A stretch of 64,000 bases of DNA from Symbiodinium microadriaticum (GCA_001939145.1 LSRX01000347.1:105513-169512); one strand, 5' to 3'. Counted from the first letter of the stretch, positions 42,830 to 55,641 are shown. Notes: generated by a model from the sequence alone, not told the origin. Numbers and translations: made by a program.

Positions 42830-45800
42830 ACAAGCCCCAGCTGCGATCCTCTGAGCTTGGCGGGCGGATTTCAATTTGAACGCCCCTGGCCTTCATGTCT
42901 CGCAGGATCTGCTCGTAGACGCCCATGTTTGCCTCTCATTTCTGGCGAAACTTGGACTATTTCCCCATACTCTGCTCCCTTGCGACTCGGTTTCAAATCT
43001 TGACGGCTCTTGCTCTTTTCTCACATGCAGCTCTGACACAGCCTGCATACCTCCCTTTTAAACTTGAGCACCCTTACATCTGATAAACAGCATCCTGAGT
43101 CCCAAGGCGTCCCGACACTTCGCTCATTCGGACGAAGGACATCCCCATTCCCAAGAAAGAGAACCCTGGAATCTGGGAGCCCTGATGAAAGCCGGTTCGG
43201 AGGGCTTCGATCCCGGCCTGCTGGAAGCTCTGTGCCCCGAAAACGAAGGGCAGTCCATCCAGCACTTCGCGCACGGTGGCAACCAACATTCCTGCATCAA
43301 ACGGAGGTCACTCCCCTTTGCTACTTGTCCTGGAGGCTTTCTCAAAAGCTTCTGAACGCACCCTGAGGAAACCATAATGCCCTCAAAACTCAACCCCTAA
43401 AGCCCTGACCCCAAACGCACCTTCGTAAAGCTACTGTCCTCTCCGTGTCCGTGGCCGACACTGCTGCCAGGCATCTGGTCGCTTCGATCGCATTTCCTGC
43501 TGAGGCACTCGCTGTTCGTGACCATCGCCGTCAGTACGATCTTGATCGAAGATTGGGCTATGAATAGAACATGTGTTTGCAAACAGACTCTGGGAATTGT
43601 GCGGCATGCTATTACAGGAGTTCGACTTGCGATGAGTGCGGACAACCGCTTTGAATATGGGACCCCAGAACAAGGACACGACATCTCGGAATCCTTCACA
43701 TAAGCTTGCTGCCATACCCTCGGTGCCTTGACCCTAACCCCTTAGGTGCCTTAGCCTTGCACCGCCCTGAATTCCGGTCCCGCTGAAGGCTCGGGTCTGG
43801 AGCACGCCAGTGCACCAAAATGGAGTGCCCTCGGTCGTTCGGATTGCAGGCGGAGGGTGTGTTCGAAGGCTGGGCTTGGGGTTTCGGCTGACGGTATTGT
43901 TCGGGTGGAAACGGCCTTTTTCGTTCACCCTCGACTTTGCTGCGATCCAAAGTGGAGTATACTAGAATCCCCAGGGACCCTTCCATCTGTGAAAAAGGAA
44001 GCATACCGAGAGAGTTCTGGCCCCAAAGACCATACTTCACAACGTAACGCTTAGGCGTCGCTGTTTACGAAAAGTCTGGAATCACCCAAGAAACATCCGG
44101 GTCAAAAAGTCTTCAAAATCGCTTTTAGGGCAGGCCAACCAACCCATACCCAAACCACGGAGTCCAGAGTCACGAACTCTCAAACCCCTATCCTGAACTC
44201 AAAAGCATAAGCAAAACTGCAAATCGCTTCCACGCAGACCAGCGAAGACTCAAAGCCCGCGAACCTGAGAAACGAACCTAGAAAGTCAGCTGCCTCCTAC
44301 AAGGCTTCAACCCAGCTCCACTCCAAACACGCCCCTGAAGATTTGTAGCCTCACTGCACTCATTTGTTTGCCATATTTGTGGCACTGCTACACCATAGCA
44401 CATGAGTAGAACTGCTACTCTTGATTTAGTTGGCTTTTTCGGTCAAACATTATGTATCCCCAAATCTCAATATAGCCCACTCTTTACTTGTATGAACCTT
44501 GTGTTGCAGCAGAATTTAATTGCCGTATCTCGATTGGAGAGTAGATCAGCTCAGTGCAGTTCTGACAATCCGCCCGACAGGCTACCATGCTGTTGCAAAT
44601 TCTGTTGGGATGTGTAATACCAGATTGGGCCATGTTCCACTGTTACACTTCCCTCTACTGTTTACTAAGCCATCATAGTGCAAAGAAACTTTTTTGAATG
44701 GCCTGCGGTTGGAGGTTCTGAACAGCTGAGATGACGACAGACGTCACTCTCCGTGGCCTTGAGAGGCCAAAGCTTCTCGATCAGCTCCTCCTGAATCCGG
44801 TGGGGGCAATCCAAGACCCCGACTCAAAATCCCGAACCCGGAAATTTCAGATCCTGGACATCACCCACCAATCCAGTAGGGTGATGTCTCGCAAGTTTGA
44901 TGTCAGCAAGTCTGAACAGTCTGAACGCGGAATTCTCCACGGAGCCAACACAACGTGTTCTAACGGGTATCATTATCAAATCTTCTTGATGATGGGGCTC
45001 CAGCGCTGGTGCCGATGACCCGCGCTCGCCGTTCCACAGAAGCACGAGTTGTACCAAGCCTTTCCGCTGTTGTTCCGAGCTTGTTTCAACTACCTGCAAC
45101 CCTTTTATCTTGCAAACTATTCAAAGGAAACTTACCCCCGGATGCCCAGGACCCAGAACAAGAAAGTCTTCAGCCTCTTATTAGTAGGATAATTGTAGTT
45201 CGAGTTGTAGCTCTTTGTATACAACCCTACTTTCAGCCCTGCTGCTAGAAGTAAACCCAGAACTGGAGACGTCGCCTAGACACAACAAGCTACAGTAGTC
45301 CAGAACCTGGCCCCAGTATAGAAGCCTGAACTAGTAACGGTATTATTCCTTCCGGCTCCCTATTGCAGTTACAATGTAATGTACACGAAGAACCCTATTG
45401 TGGACAACCACAGAGTCCTCAACATGAACACTCAGTGCCAGAAAATTCAAACACATCGGGATCCACAGGCGTGAACAAAAAACAAGATGGTTTTGAGCAA
45501 TGCGCAGAATGACAGCCGAAACCGTTACCGGTAGCTTTTGTTGAACCCACGGCTCTACTCGTCATCGCTGAGATTTGTAAGGGTGTTGCTGTCCGGGTAC
45601 AAGGCAGTCTGCAAGCGCAAGGCCTGTCTGCCGCTCAGCTGTGAGCTCCACATACCGCAGGGCCGGCGCAGTTACTCCTCGGTCGGGGAGAGGCCGGAGC
45701 AGTTCTGAATTGAGCTGTGATGGGAGCTTTGCGAGTAGACCGGGGCCCAGGTCCCCAAAGTTTTACAAGGGGCAATCAGCTTCGGTAACTCTCGGGGGGC

Positions 45801-46030
45801 CCTGGGGCTTTATTTGGGGCATGCTTTGCTACGAATTGGAAAATTTCAAACCCTAAACTGTGAAGACTAGCGGTGCGGAGTGTTGAGGTTCCTGCGCATT
45901 ACGGGGTCTGCGTTCCCATGCTCTGGGGCTCACGTCCGCACTCCCAAGCAGGCATCATGAACCCTTCTTGTGAGGCTAAAAGATCACAAGCCTCAAGCCC
46001 CTCAGCAAGTCGGTTATACCTAGATTTGCA
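42830..46030. other. no gene recognised
   Basis: Ordinary-GC DNA with many short overlapping frames up to about 115 codons, none with a known motif. It contains short CCCTAA-like words but no long repeat. Confidence 0.4.
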
Positions 46031-46032
46031 AG

Positions 46033-46105
46033 TACTACTACTGCTGCTACTACTACTACTACTACTACTACCACTACTACTGATACTACTACTATTACTA
46101 CCATG
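46033..46105. repeat. (CTA)n trinucleotide array
   Basis: CTA/CTG/TTA units, mostly perfect between 46048 and 46088. Confidence 0.9.
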
Positions 46106-46317
46106 ACTAGGATACATCGAATCAGGGTGATAATGAGGAGCCCAAGGGATGGTGTCATATTAAACCATATTGAACCCCCTACTAACTAAGGCCCTTACAC
46201 CCCCAAAGGCTCCCCTACCTTTGAGCGCTAAATCCCTCAACTAGGGTCGCTGTTATAAGGGTGCCGTACTATATATAATAGGGCCTTTAAAAAAAGAACC
46301 CGAATTTAAAAGACCTA

Positions 46318-47035
46318 CCTAAACCCTAAATCCTAAACTCTAAGCCCTAAACCCTAAACCGACCTTTGAGCGCTAAGTCCAACAAAAAAGGCCCACTTGG
46401 CGCGGAGGCTCGCCAACTCTCGGGCTCGGCGTGGTCGAAAGGCTGCACCTTTGAGGCTCAGGGGGTCTGTTTTAAGGTTGCCGTATATATATATATATAG
46501 ATAGAGATAGGGAGCCTTTTAAGGTTTTCGTTAAGGCTAGCATATGGATGCCATATAAGAGGGCATTTAAGGTTTTCCTTGGGGCTACCATGGGGGTAAT
46601 ACTAGCGGTAATAAGGTTTTGCTCAGGGGGTTTCTTTACAGAGAGGGAAACCAGTCAGGCCCCCGAGTCCTTGTTTGAAAACAGTTGAAGCGTTGGGGCG
46701 GTTGGAAAACCGGAGCTCCCTGGATCGAGTCCCCTAAACCCTAACACCCTAACACCCCTAAAGCCCCTAAAGCCCCTAAACCCTAAACCCTAAAACCCTA
46801 AAGCCCTTAAACCTCTAAAAGCCTCCCTGGATCGACTCTGGGCTCCGCGCGCCAGGCAGCGCTGTGAGGGCGGCTTCAAGCACAGCCAGGGCTCGATCCT
46901 TAAAGGAAGTGGGCTTAGGGGTTCAGGGTTTTTGGGGTTTTAGGGGTTTAGGGGTTTAGGGGTTTAGGGTTTTGGGGGTTTTAGGGGTTTAGGGTTTTAG
47001 GCTTCAGGGTTTGGGGTTTCGGGTTTAGGGTTCAG
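46318..47035. repeat. telomere-type tracts around a GC-rich core
   Basis: C-rich units at 46318-46360 and 46733-46815, a GC-rich core at 46816-46912 (CTCCGCGCGCCAGGCAGCG), then G-rich units at 46913-47035. Between the two C-rich tracts lie a (TA)n/GATA run (46480-46510) and GC-rich sequence. Confidence 0.8.
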
Positions 47036-47039
47036 GGAA

Positions 47040-48800
47040 GATGGTGGTGTAGGGTTTGCAGCGGGAGAGGGTCTCTGAGGGTTGCATTTTAACAGTGGTT
47101 GTATCGAAGATGTATGAGGTGTTATTGGACTCTTTCGGGCTTTGATAGGACTTTTTCTGTATGCAAGCTCAACCATGAGAAGGACACCGTCGGACATGTG
47201 AGGAATATGCATAATTTGAGCTTTCTGGCCTGGGGTTTAAGTATGGAGCCCAAAGGCTCAAGGGGTTGTCCTTGCAGTTGAGGGCCTCGAATTTTCGCGT
47301 GCTGAGTCGGAGGTGATTTATGGCTTTGCGGAAACCCTGAAACCCTAAACCTAGATGCCTTGTTGTCCTGATTGAGCACATAAGGGATCCCAATATGGAC
47401 CCTAAGTAACACAGTCCTTCTCAAAAAGGATCCCCAAACAAGGCAACATAGGCGCTTTAGAAATTCGAATAGGGTTTCGGAGGTTGGGAAGGTTATATGG
47501 CGACTATAAGGTGGTATCATAATTACTACTAGTTTTTAGGTCTTCCGACCCCTGTATCATCTTTAGTGTTCTGAACCCTAAGCCCTGAACCAAAAACCCT
47601 AAAGCCCTAAACCAGAACTTCTGCAAAGCCCGCCAGTTTTCCATCCCTTTGCAGACAGGACTCGATGGCCGGGTGAAACACGGCGCATCCGCGGCACCTG
47701 CTGAAGGATATCTGGGCTTCTTATTTAAGGTACTACTCTGTGAAGCTCATATTTTAGATCCCTGATGAATGAACTCCCCGACGTTAAGCGTCTTTGTATC
47801 AGGATCCCTGTCCTACTCCACTTTAACTGTTGTTATATCATCATTGTCGCTACCCTTGTCGTTAGTCTTCTTACATCTTCTTACTGGGACGTCCTAAGGT
47901 GGGCAGCAGGATGCTCAGGCTTTGGGACTTGGGACCGATCACGTCGGATTTTTTTTTTGGGGTTTGATTTCTACCCTGACCTGCCGCGAAGCTAAGTTTC
48001 CATGGCAACATGTATGTAGACCCCTGATTTTAGTACACCCTCTCCTGCAATAAATGTGTAATTTTAGGATTCTGGCGCTTGCCAAAGGGTTTAGGGGCTC
48101 TGAATTAAAGGTCTACAATATCTCTGCCAAGCTCACAACACGGCTTGCCAGCGCAAGATCGCCACCCTGTACGCGATATGCGAAGTACACACGCAAGGTC
48201 AGAGTAGGGTTGTTCAGATTCTTGAGCTTACATTCTGAATGTCTCTGCATCCCAAAAGCAGAAAGAAGCAGTTCTACCCTCTTGAAATCATGCAGCAACT
48301 ATAGCAGAAACCGTCACAAGGCATCCTGCAATCCATCTAAGTCCTGAGCATTTTAAGGCCGCTTCTATCTGAGAAGCTATGAGCCACGTTGGATAGTTCT
48401 TTAAATGAGGATCCCCTTGGTACGACAGCATTAGCAAAAAGGGCCCTACAAGGGTCCCTACTTAAGAGAACTACCCATAATGCGAGTTGCAGACGATGGA
48501 GGACTCGGGTTAGACCTTTAGCAGTGGGGATCCTCCGTAGATCGAGCCCTGGTAAAAACAAATATAATGGAAAGCCCTGACTAATCAAATCCCCTGCCTT
48601 ATGAATATTGTTGCTATTTCTGTTCTTATTGCTATTTTTACTGTTATTGCGGTTGTGATTATGATGACTTTCTTTTAAATTGCGGTTTGTATGAACAATC
48701 TCCAAAAAAAATTAACAGAAGCCCTGAAACCCCGCGACCACCTCGCCACCTCGAAGGTACCTGGGTGCAAGGCGACAGAGGGATTTTGAGTTGATCTTAT
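47040..48800. other. no gene recognised
   Basis: Short C-rich telomere-like words near 47336 and 47570. Frames of up to 132 codons occur on both strands, without known motifs. A poly-Asn-like - frame near 48600-48700 comes from an ATT/GTT-rich tract. Confidence 0.4.
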
Positions 48801-48974
48801 AAGCGACGTAGTATAGGGGCCCGAAGTAGCAGAATAGGGTCTTGGGTTGTAGGTAAGAGAACTGAAACTGTGTAGGTTCAGAGGTTTAGGGCGTAAGCAA
48901 GCTCAAAGGGTTTTAGGGTTGTAGGGTAGCAGTTTAGGAAGCTAAGCGTGCAATCTAGGAGCCTGAATAAGACA

Positions 48975-49081
48975 TACTGTTGATGATATACATCCTTAGC
49001 ATTTCCTTAAGGACCCTAAACTATGGGAATTACGGTGTATTCCTGATTATGGGCAATGCAGGATTTTTATCATCAACCGTA
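48975..49081. repeat. family D palindromic element, copy 1
   Basis: The ends are TACTGTTGATGAT and ATCATCAACCGTA (inverted). Inside are AAGGACCCTAAACT and a GCATTTCC/GGCAATGCAGG inverted pair. The size is 107 bp. A second copy lies at 61354-61463. Confidence 0.8.
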
Positions 49082-49399
49082 GCTTCTCCAGATGGCTGTT
49101 CAGATGGATCCTTTCATACTCCGGGACTCAGGTCAAGAGTTGTCATTAACCAGGGTACCTACATTCGGGAAAGGAGCTCTTTGCTAAGACCGCGCTTACG
49201 TTTCGGGTTCAGGGGTCGGTGGTAGGGTAACCCGAAGAAAAGCACGTGGAGGGCATCTAAGAATCTAGGAGCCACCTTGGATCTGAAACAAATGCCTCGT
49301 GCATTTAGTCAGGACGTAGGATCCAGCTACCATAAAGAGGCCCTGGTGGCGGGGTATCTGAAGTACAGCTTCTCCTGCCGTGCGCGTGGGGCTTAAGCC

Positions 49400-49485
49400 A
49401 AGAGAACCCAATCCCCCTTAATTAAGGAATATACTTAAATCATAATCTTAAGGGGCCTATAATTTAGGGGTATTGGGCTCTCTGG
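49400..49485. repeat. family A copy 4, internally shortened
   Basis: AGAGAACCCAATCCCCCTTA at the left and TAGGGGTATTGGGCTCTCTG at the right. The inner part of the right arm (GGTATATTCCTTAAT) is missing, leaving 86 bp. Confidence 0.75.
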
Positions 49486-49592
49486 GAGCTTTAAGGGAGT
49501 CGAGGGCTGAGACGACAGACGTCTTCAGAGAAGCTGCTCCATGGGAAAGCAGGACGTTAGCTTCAATCGAAATTGTGCCGGCGCAGATAGCA

Positions 49593-50090
49593 CCCAAACC
49601 CCTAAACCCAAAACCCCAAAACCCCTAAAAACCCATACAACCCCTAAAACCCATACAACCCCTAAAACCCTTTAAAACGCCTAAACCCCTGAACCCCCCG
49701 AACCCCAAGCACCAAGTCGCATCCCCTGAATCCTGACCTTGAGCTCCAAGCCCAAGGGCATCAGAAATAGAAGCGCCCTGTAATGTAGGGGCCTTGACAA
49801 TTGCAATAGTGTTTTTGGGGTATGTGGCGCTATAAATTTAAGAATGACCTCCCTCCCCAAAGAAAAAGTAGTGCAGGTGTGTAATAAAGCCCTCCTAAAC
49901 CACCCTAGCCCGAAAACGGCCTATACATTACACCTTGAAGCCTCGAAGCTGGAACCGGAAGTCCTTGACCCTGAAGGCCCAATCTCCTCATCTTATAGAA
50001 CCCGAGGGTGGCTTTAGGGGTTTAGGGTTTAGAATTTTAAGGTCTAGGGTTTAGTTTTAGGATTTTCGGGTTTAGGGGTTTAGGGTTTAG
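49593..50090. repeat. telomere-type tracts bracketing a family B element
   Basis: C-rich units (AACCCCTAAAACC) at 49593-49705 and G-rich units at 50013-50090 enclose a partial family B palindrome at 49781-49840 (TGTAATGTAGGGGCCTTGAC). Confidence 0.75.
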
Positions 50091-50260
50091 TATGTAGGAT
50101 AGCATGCAAGAATAAGGGCCCTGTACTCTTTCTACCATAAAAAATCCCTATATGGTAAAACGAGCCTGAAACCCTTTTTAGGGTAGCTGTCGTCCTGAAG
50201 ATACTTGTAGAACCCGAGATCAGAAGCCTCACATGCTAACTCTTCGACACTTCCTTCCCA

Positions 50261-50364
50261 TACTAAATGGGCCTTCATGATTAGAATAGGGGTTTGGGGG
50301 GGTATACTCTACTATAATTATAATACAAAACCCTATTCTAATCATTGAGGCCCCTACATTGCTC
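50261..50364. repeat. family B palindromic element, full copy
   Basis: TACTAAATGGGCCTTCATGA and TTAGAATAGGGGTTTGGGG on the left mirror CAAAACCCTATTCTAATCAT and TGAGGCCCCTACATTGC on the right. It is a 104 bp foldback around an AT-rich centre, and the best copy for defining the family. Confidence 0.85.
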
Positions 50365-50610
50365 CCGGAGCCTCTATCCCCCTGGTTGAGGGTCGCTCAT
50401 TGCCGATGCCCCTGTCTTTCGGACTATGGGATTATTGGTCTCCGGGTTGGAGCAAAGAAGCCCCCTATGAAGAAAATTTAAGAAGTGCGTCAAACTAGAT
50501 TTCGCACATTCCCCAAAGACCCTGCAGCATGTTCCGATAGACGACTCCTTTCAACAGCCCCTAGAAAATACCGCGGAAAGCCTTGCCAAAGACCGTTTTG
50601 CAACTCTCTA

Positions 50611-50719
50611 CCCAGAGAACCCAATACCCCTTAATTAAGGAATATACCCTAAATTATAGGGGCCTTAATATGATGATTTATGGTATATTCCTTAATTAAG
50701 GGATATTGGGTTCTCTGGG
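50611..50719. repeat. family A copy 5, near-perfect palindrome
   Basis: CCCAGAGAACCCAATACCCC, TTAATTAAGGAATATACC and the same sequence inverted on the right (GGTATATTCCTTAATTAAGG, ATTGGGTTCTCTGGG). Both sides are flanked by TA (50609-50610 and 50720-50721), which could be a TA target duplication. It is the youngest-looking copy. Confidence 0.9.
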
Positions 50720-53090
50720 TACCCGAAGTCCCCTCAAAGCCAAACCTCCGAGGGACTGTATCTTGGGGGAGTGCCTCTGGCAAAGAGACCGATCACCGGC
50801 GCCCCTCCAGGGGAAGGTCCCACCGCCAGCTTGGCACCTCTTTGGGTGGGATGTAAGGAGCTTCAGAAAAGAAAGTTTAAGTTTGAGGCTTAGGGTTTGG
50901 GTTTTGGGGAAGGATCATGGGCAGTAGCATTCCTGATACACGGATCCCTCATCATGCCACGCTTAGATACATGTCGAATCTTTCAAGTCTCTCAGAAGTC
51001 AGGACACGCTGCGATTTCGGCTCCTGACAGCTTGGGGGCTCCATGTCATGCCTGAAGCAATGCAATCAAGACCGGCTAGCTTCACCCAAGATCAAGCGAC
51101 AGTCCAGGCATGCAGCCGCTTGTCAAAGACCAGCTCAGTTGCAGGTCGGGGTTAAGGGCACAAAGAGGTGGCCTGTGGACTTCTGCAGCAGGCAGGGTCT
51201 TTATGTAGGGGTCGTCAAGCATGTTTAGAATAAGGATGTTTGGGGCATGTCCTAATCCACTTGTCTAGGAACTGTAAGGAGATCTTGATTGCTGCCCCGT
51301 AATAGCCAGGGCACGTGTTCGGTATCCCAGAGGTGAAGGAGCCTGCAGGGCCAATGCTGTCATCTCACACCAGCCCAAGCGATGCTAAGGGCTCAAGATG
51401 CAAAGCCGTCCCTGCCATGCAAACCTCCAAACTCCAAATCTTGCAACAACCCCGGCCAGTGTGGTAATGTTGTTCTGATCTAGCCGTTCTGGAGTACCCA
51501 GGAGGCTCCCAGAAGTCCCTGTTTAAGCCAAGCTTATGTCCGCATGTGAAGAAGCTCTCAAGGCATCCCGCCCCTGTGTGATGACAGAAAGCTTGACGTC
51601 ATCCGAAGCAGGAACAACTCTCAGATGTCCAAGAACCCGAATCTGCAAACCAAACAGCAAACACAGATGCATGCAATGACTCTCTGAAGGGACCTAGAAA
51701 TCGCTTCCTAGCACACATGCGAGTGGCAGCATAGACGTCCACAGGCTCAGCACCCTCTCGCCGGCGCCACCGGGAAAGGAGGCCCCTTGGGGTAGGCTTT
51801 CCCTTAGGGTTTGGGGATCTTCGGATTTTCAGCATATGGGGAACTCTTATCAGGCTTTGCACGCGAGGGTCATGTTGAATTTTCGGGCCTTTAGACTGGA
51901 CCACGCGCAAGTTTGGGAGATTGACGGTTGTGAGGTCTCCCTTTGCTTCGGGCTGACTGTATGCAACACGAAGGGATGCGTTTCTTGGAGTTAGGAGTGT
52001 AAGACATTTTGCGAAATTCCGGGCTTGCTCTTTACAAGCCGTCTACAGTGCCTTTTGGATTCAGGTACGGGTTTTGGCGCTTAAGGGCGACACGTTAAAG
52101 GGTTTCTTGCCTTGGAAGGATTTTGCAGAATCATTTTCCCGAACTTCTCAGGCTTCTTTTTTGGCGATTCGGGTGTAGGGGCTGGGCTGTGGGGACCTTC
52201 GCAATTGGATTCGATAATAAGGACATGCTCATACTTCAAACCCCGTGTTGCCCAGGATCTAAAGGAGTCTTGAAATTGAGGATACCGCGTTTGAGCGTGA
52301 GGGTTCTGATAAGGAGGAATGTACCTCTTAAGGTCTATAGAGAAGCTCAAACTATGGTGGCTTAGGGTGTACGTGGGGTTTAGGGTGATAGAGTCAAGCA
52401 TCTCAGGGTTTGGGCTTTAGGGCTTTCGGCTTTAAGTTGTTCGGTTTGGGGGCATAGATGCCCGAGAAGCTTGAAGCCGAAAGGGTCGGTTACTCACTCA
52501 GCTACTTTGTCGACACCAAACTTCAGAAAGCCAAGAGGCACAGAAGGGTGGCTTTGCTGAAAATCCTGGATCGGAGAGGGAGGCTATTTGATATCATTAA
52601 AACCAACGACTATTCAAGATGTGCTCGTAGCACCAACAACTTGAGTGTTTGGGATTGGGCTCAACAAGAGTTTGAAGCTTAGAAGCCCGCGCAGATACTG
52701 ATGACGCGATATGAATACAAAGCTTGGGCATCTAGGAAACGCAGCAGCATATTTTTAGGGAAGGGTGCGTGCAAGAAGCCATGCAATTCGAACCCCGAAT
52801 CCTAAACCCACCTAAATTGGTAAATCTTAGGCATGTTGGCAGACATGCTTCCAAATGATTGTTGAGCTCGGGGTATTGCTGCCACAAACTCCGCAAAGCT
52901 GCAAAGGTAGAACATTTAGTTGTAATCATTATCTTAGATTGAACTTTCAACTTTTTAGCAAAATGACTTAGTTGTAGATTTTTGGCTCCGGAAGCAGCGA
53001 ATCTCTGCAAAAGGTTGCAAAACAGGCATCTTAGTTATAACATGTCTAGGTGTCTTGCCACTAACTTTTTAGGGTGCATTAATTTTTCTT
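50720..53090. other. no gene recognised
   Basis: Short frames only, up to about 106 codons, on both strands. Isolated GGGTTTAGGGTG-like words near 50890 and 52375. Nothing else supported. Confidence 0.4.
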
Positions 53091-53094
53091 TTTA

Positions 53095-53850
53095 AGGTTT
53101 TCGTCTTCGGTCAAGGGAATTCACTCCAAAGGTTGTCGTCTTCGGAGATAGGTTCTTGCTGGATTCACTCCGTGGGGTTTTCGTCTTGGGGTAAAGTTTC
53201 CTGCTGGATTCACTCTTCACGGTATTTGTCTTCGGTTATGGGTTCCTTTGGCATTCACTCCTTAGGGTTTTCGTCTTCGGGAAAAGGTTCCTGCTGGATT
53301 CACTTTTTCGGGTTTTCGTCTTGTGAATTCACTCCTTAGGGTTGTCGTCTTGGGTACTCACTCCGTAGCGTTTTGGTCTTGGGTTAAAGTATCCTGCTGG
53401 ATCCACTCCTTAGGGTTTTCGTCTTCGGTCAAGGGGGTTCCTGCTGGATTCGCTCCGTAGAGTTTTCGTCTTCGAAAGATTCCTTCTTGATTCACTCCTT
53501 AGGGTTTTCGCCTTGGGAATTCCCTCCTTAGGGTTTTCGTCTTGGGTATCCACTCCGTAGGCTTTCTTTCGTCTTGGGTTGAAGTTGCCTGCTGGATTCA
53601 CTCCTTAGGGTTTTTGTCTTCGGGAAAAGGTTTCTGCTGGATTCGCTCCTTAGGGTTTGCGTCTTCGGGAAAAGGATCCTGCTGGATTCACTCCTTAGGT
53701 GGTTGTCATCGGAAAAAGGTTCTTGTTGGACTTAGTCTTTAGGGTTTCGCCTCGGGAATTCACTCCTTAGGGTTGTCGTCTTGGGTAGTCACTCCTTCGG
53801 GTTTTCGTCTTGGGTTAAAAGATCCCGCTGGATCCACTCCTTAGGGTTTT
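53095..53850. repeat. minisatellite of alternating 45 bp and about 29 bp units
   Basis: About 19 tandem units anchored by GGGTTTTCGTCTT and ATTCACTCCTTA. Long units are 45 bp (15 codons: roughly FSSSGKGSCWIHSLG on the + strand). Short units of about 29 bp lack the GGTTCCTGCTGG part and tend to occur in pairs (near 53320, 53505 and 53745). Open frames through it are by-products of the 45 bp period. Confidence 0.9.
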
Positions 53851-54550
53851 TTTTCCGTGAAGGGATTGCCGAAGCAACTGTGTTATCACTGGTACCTGTG
53901 GCTTCTGCATGTCGGCTTAAGCTTAAGGCCCATGAGGCACGGGATAGACAACATCCCACTGTGGTTGTCAAATGTCAAGGCTGCTAAGGCCTGATGAGAT
54001 AGATACGTATTTGTAAGTGAGCATAGCAGCTTGATGTAAGGCTGTTGAACGGCCTCAGGTAGGGGCCTGGCGAGTGGGGAAGTTGCAGTAACAGCCACCT
54101 CGAAGCAGGAGAGTCTTCTGGTTTGGGCCTCAAGCCACGCGCACGTGATTGTCTGAATGAGCTCGTTCCCTCCTCTTACGCAAAGGCTGACTGCTGGGTT
54201 GGTTGGGGCTAGGGGGTGGGGTAGTGGGGTACGTGGGGTCAGTAGGGAAAAGGAAGAAGTTACATCTAAGACAAAAAAGTTACAACTGAGCCTGCTACCA
54301 GCGGTAAACCCTAAACACATATCCAAAACTCGGAATCCTGATCCCGAGCTACTAAACCTTGAATCCCATACCAAGTAGATTGGGTGCATCCCTTGTGTTC
54401 GTAACTTGAACGGCTAAGTTCCTTGACAAGAACCCGGTAAAAATCAGACACTCCTCCGCAGCTTTGTAGGGATAGTTGTCCCTCTCAGCTTGGCAGCGGC
54501 AGCCCCAAAGGTGACAGCCGAGGGGTGTGCTCGAGGCCCTGGACGTAACT
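53851..54550. other. no gene recognised
   Basis: Overlapping frames on both strands. The 167-codon - frame at 53886-54389 has no recognised motif. Confidence 0.35.
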
Positions 54551-54553
54551 TAG

Positions 54554-54656
54554 TTGTTTCCGAAAATTAGGGGGCCCTAATATAGTACCCTAAATAGTAG
54601 GATCCTTATTACAAGGACCCCCAAATACGGTACCCCCTTATTTTCGGAAACTCCCG
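54554..54656. repeat. family C palindromic element, copy 2
   Basis: GTTTCCGAAAATTAGGG on the left and TTATTTTCGGAAACTCCCG on the right, with the shared GGATCCTTATTACAAGGACC centre. Confidence 0.85.
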
Positions 54657-54659
54657 TTT

Positions 54660-55510
54660 GTCTGAGGGGAGTTCGACGCTCAGTGTCGATTGTTCACCCT
54701 AACCAGGAACCCCGAAAAGCTCCCTTCTAACAGCACGATCGTCTACAATGGGCCCCATGCAAGTTCGATGCCGGTTGCAGGGAAGATACACAGTTTACAT
54801 CTTTGTGGCGATCATCTTTGAAGACCTCACAGCAGCAACAATGGTACTAGAACATGTCATTGCTGTTTTGGAAACTGCATTGGGATTCGGGTTCGGGGTT
54901 TGGGGCATGAAGAAAGCTGACAAGAATGGACGTGGCCCCCTTGTCCGTGTGTCAGGGTCTTAGGGTTTCGGGGGGTGCTTTGAGCAATGTGATACTTTCT
55001 GAAGCACGAGCCGAGCAACAGATCTCGCCAGACTTAAGGACGAAAGTCACTCATTCTCACCTTAAGCCTTCTTCGTTACGCTCGCACAGGAAATTCAGCC
55101 CAATCCTGTGTCCAATCTCCCAGAAATCTGAAATGCCACTCTGCCTCGCTTGAAGACGGTCGATGCGTCGGCCGCGTGGAACGGCCCTCCAGGTTAAAGG
55201 TCCAGTGGCTGGGCTAAACGGCTAAACTGAATCTAACATGAACACACGGACTTGCACAAGACATGAGGTAAGCAGTCTCCGCTGACCCTTAGATGTTGAG
55301 GTCTACTGGCCCAGCGTTTGAACTTGACCAGTTGGGGAACTGGAGCCACAACAACACGATCAGGTGCTTTGTGCGACAGCAGCTGCCAGTAATGCCATCA
55401 ACTGGAAAAGCGGTTCTGCGACGATGACTACTCTGGGGAGGAGGCGGAGGACGAGGAGCAGCACAGCAGCAGCACCGTGGCAGTAGCGTAGCAGCAGCAG
55501 TAGCGGAGGC
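54660..55510. other. no gene recognised
   Basis: Short unrelated frames only. Ordinary composition. Confidence 0.4.
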
Positions 55511-55514
55511 ACCG

Positions 55515-55569
55515 GCCGTGCAAGTAGCAGTAGCAGTAGCAGTAGCAGTGGCAGTAGCAGTAGCAGTAG

Positions 55570-55641
<72 letters not shown>

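Noticed and set aside
46733-47035. A true chromosome end
   Set aside because: Telomere-type units here are degenerate, short, and followed by unique sequence on both sides, so they are internal.
53133-53742. Frames with a 15-residue repeat
   Set aside because: The 45 bp minisatellite explains the open frames, and the 29 bp units break the phase, so a gene is not supported.
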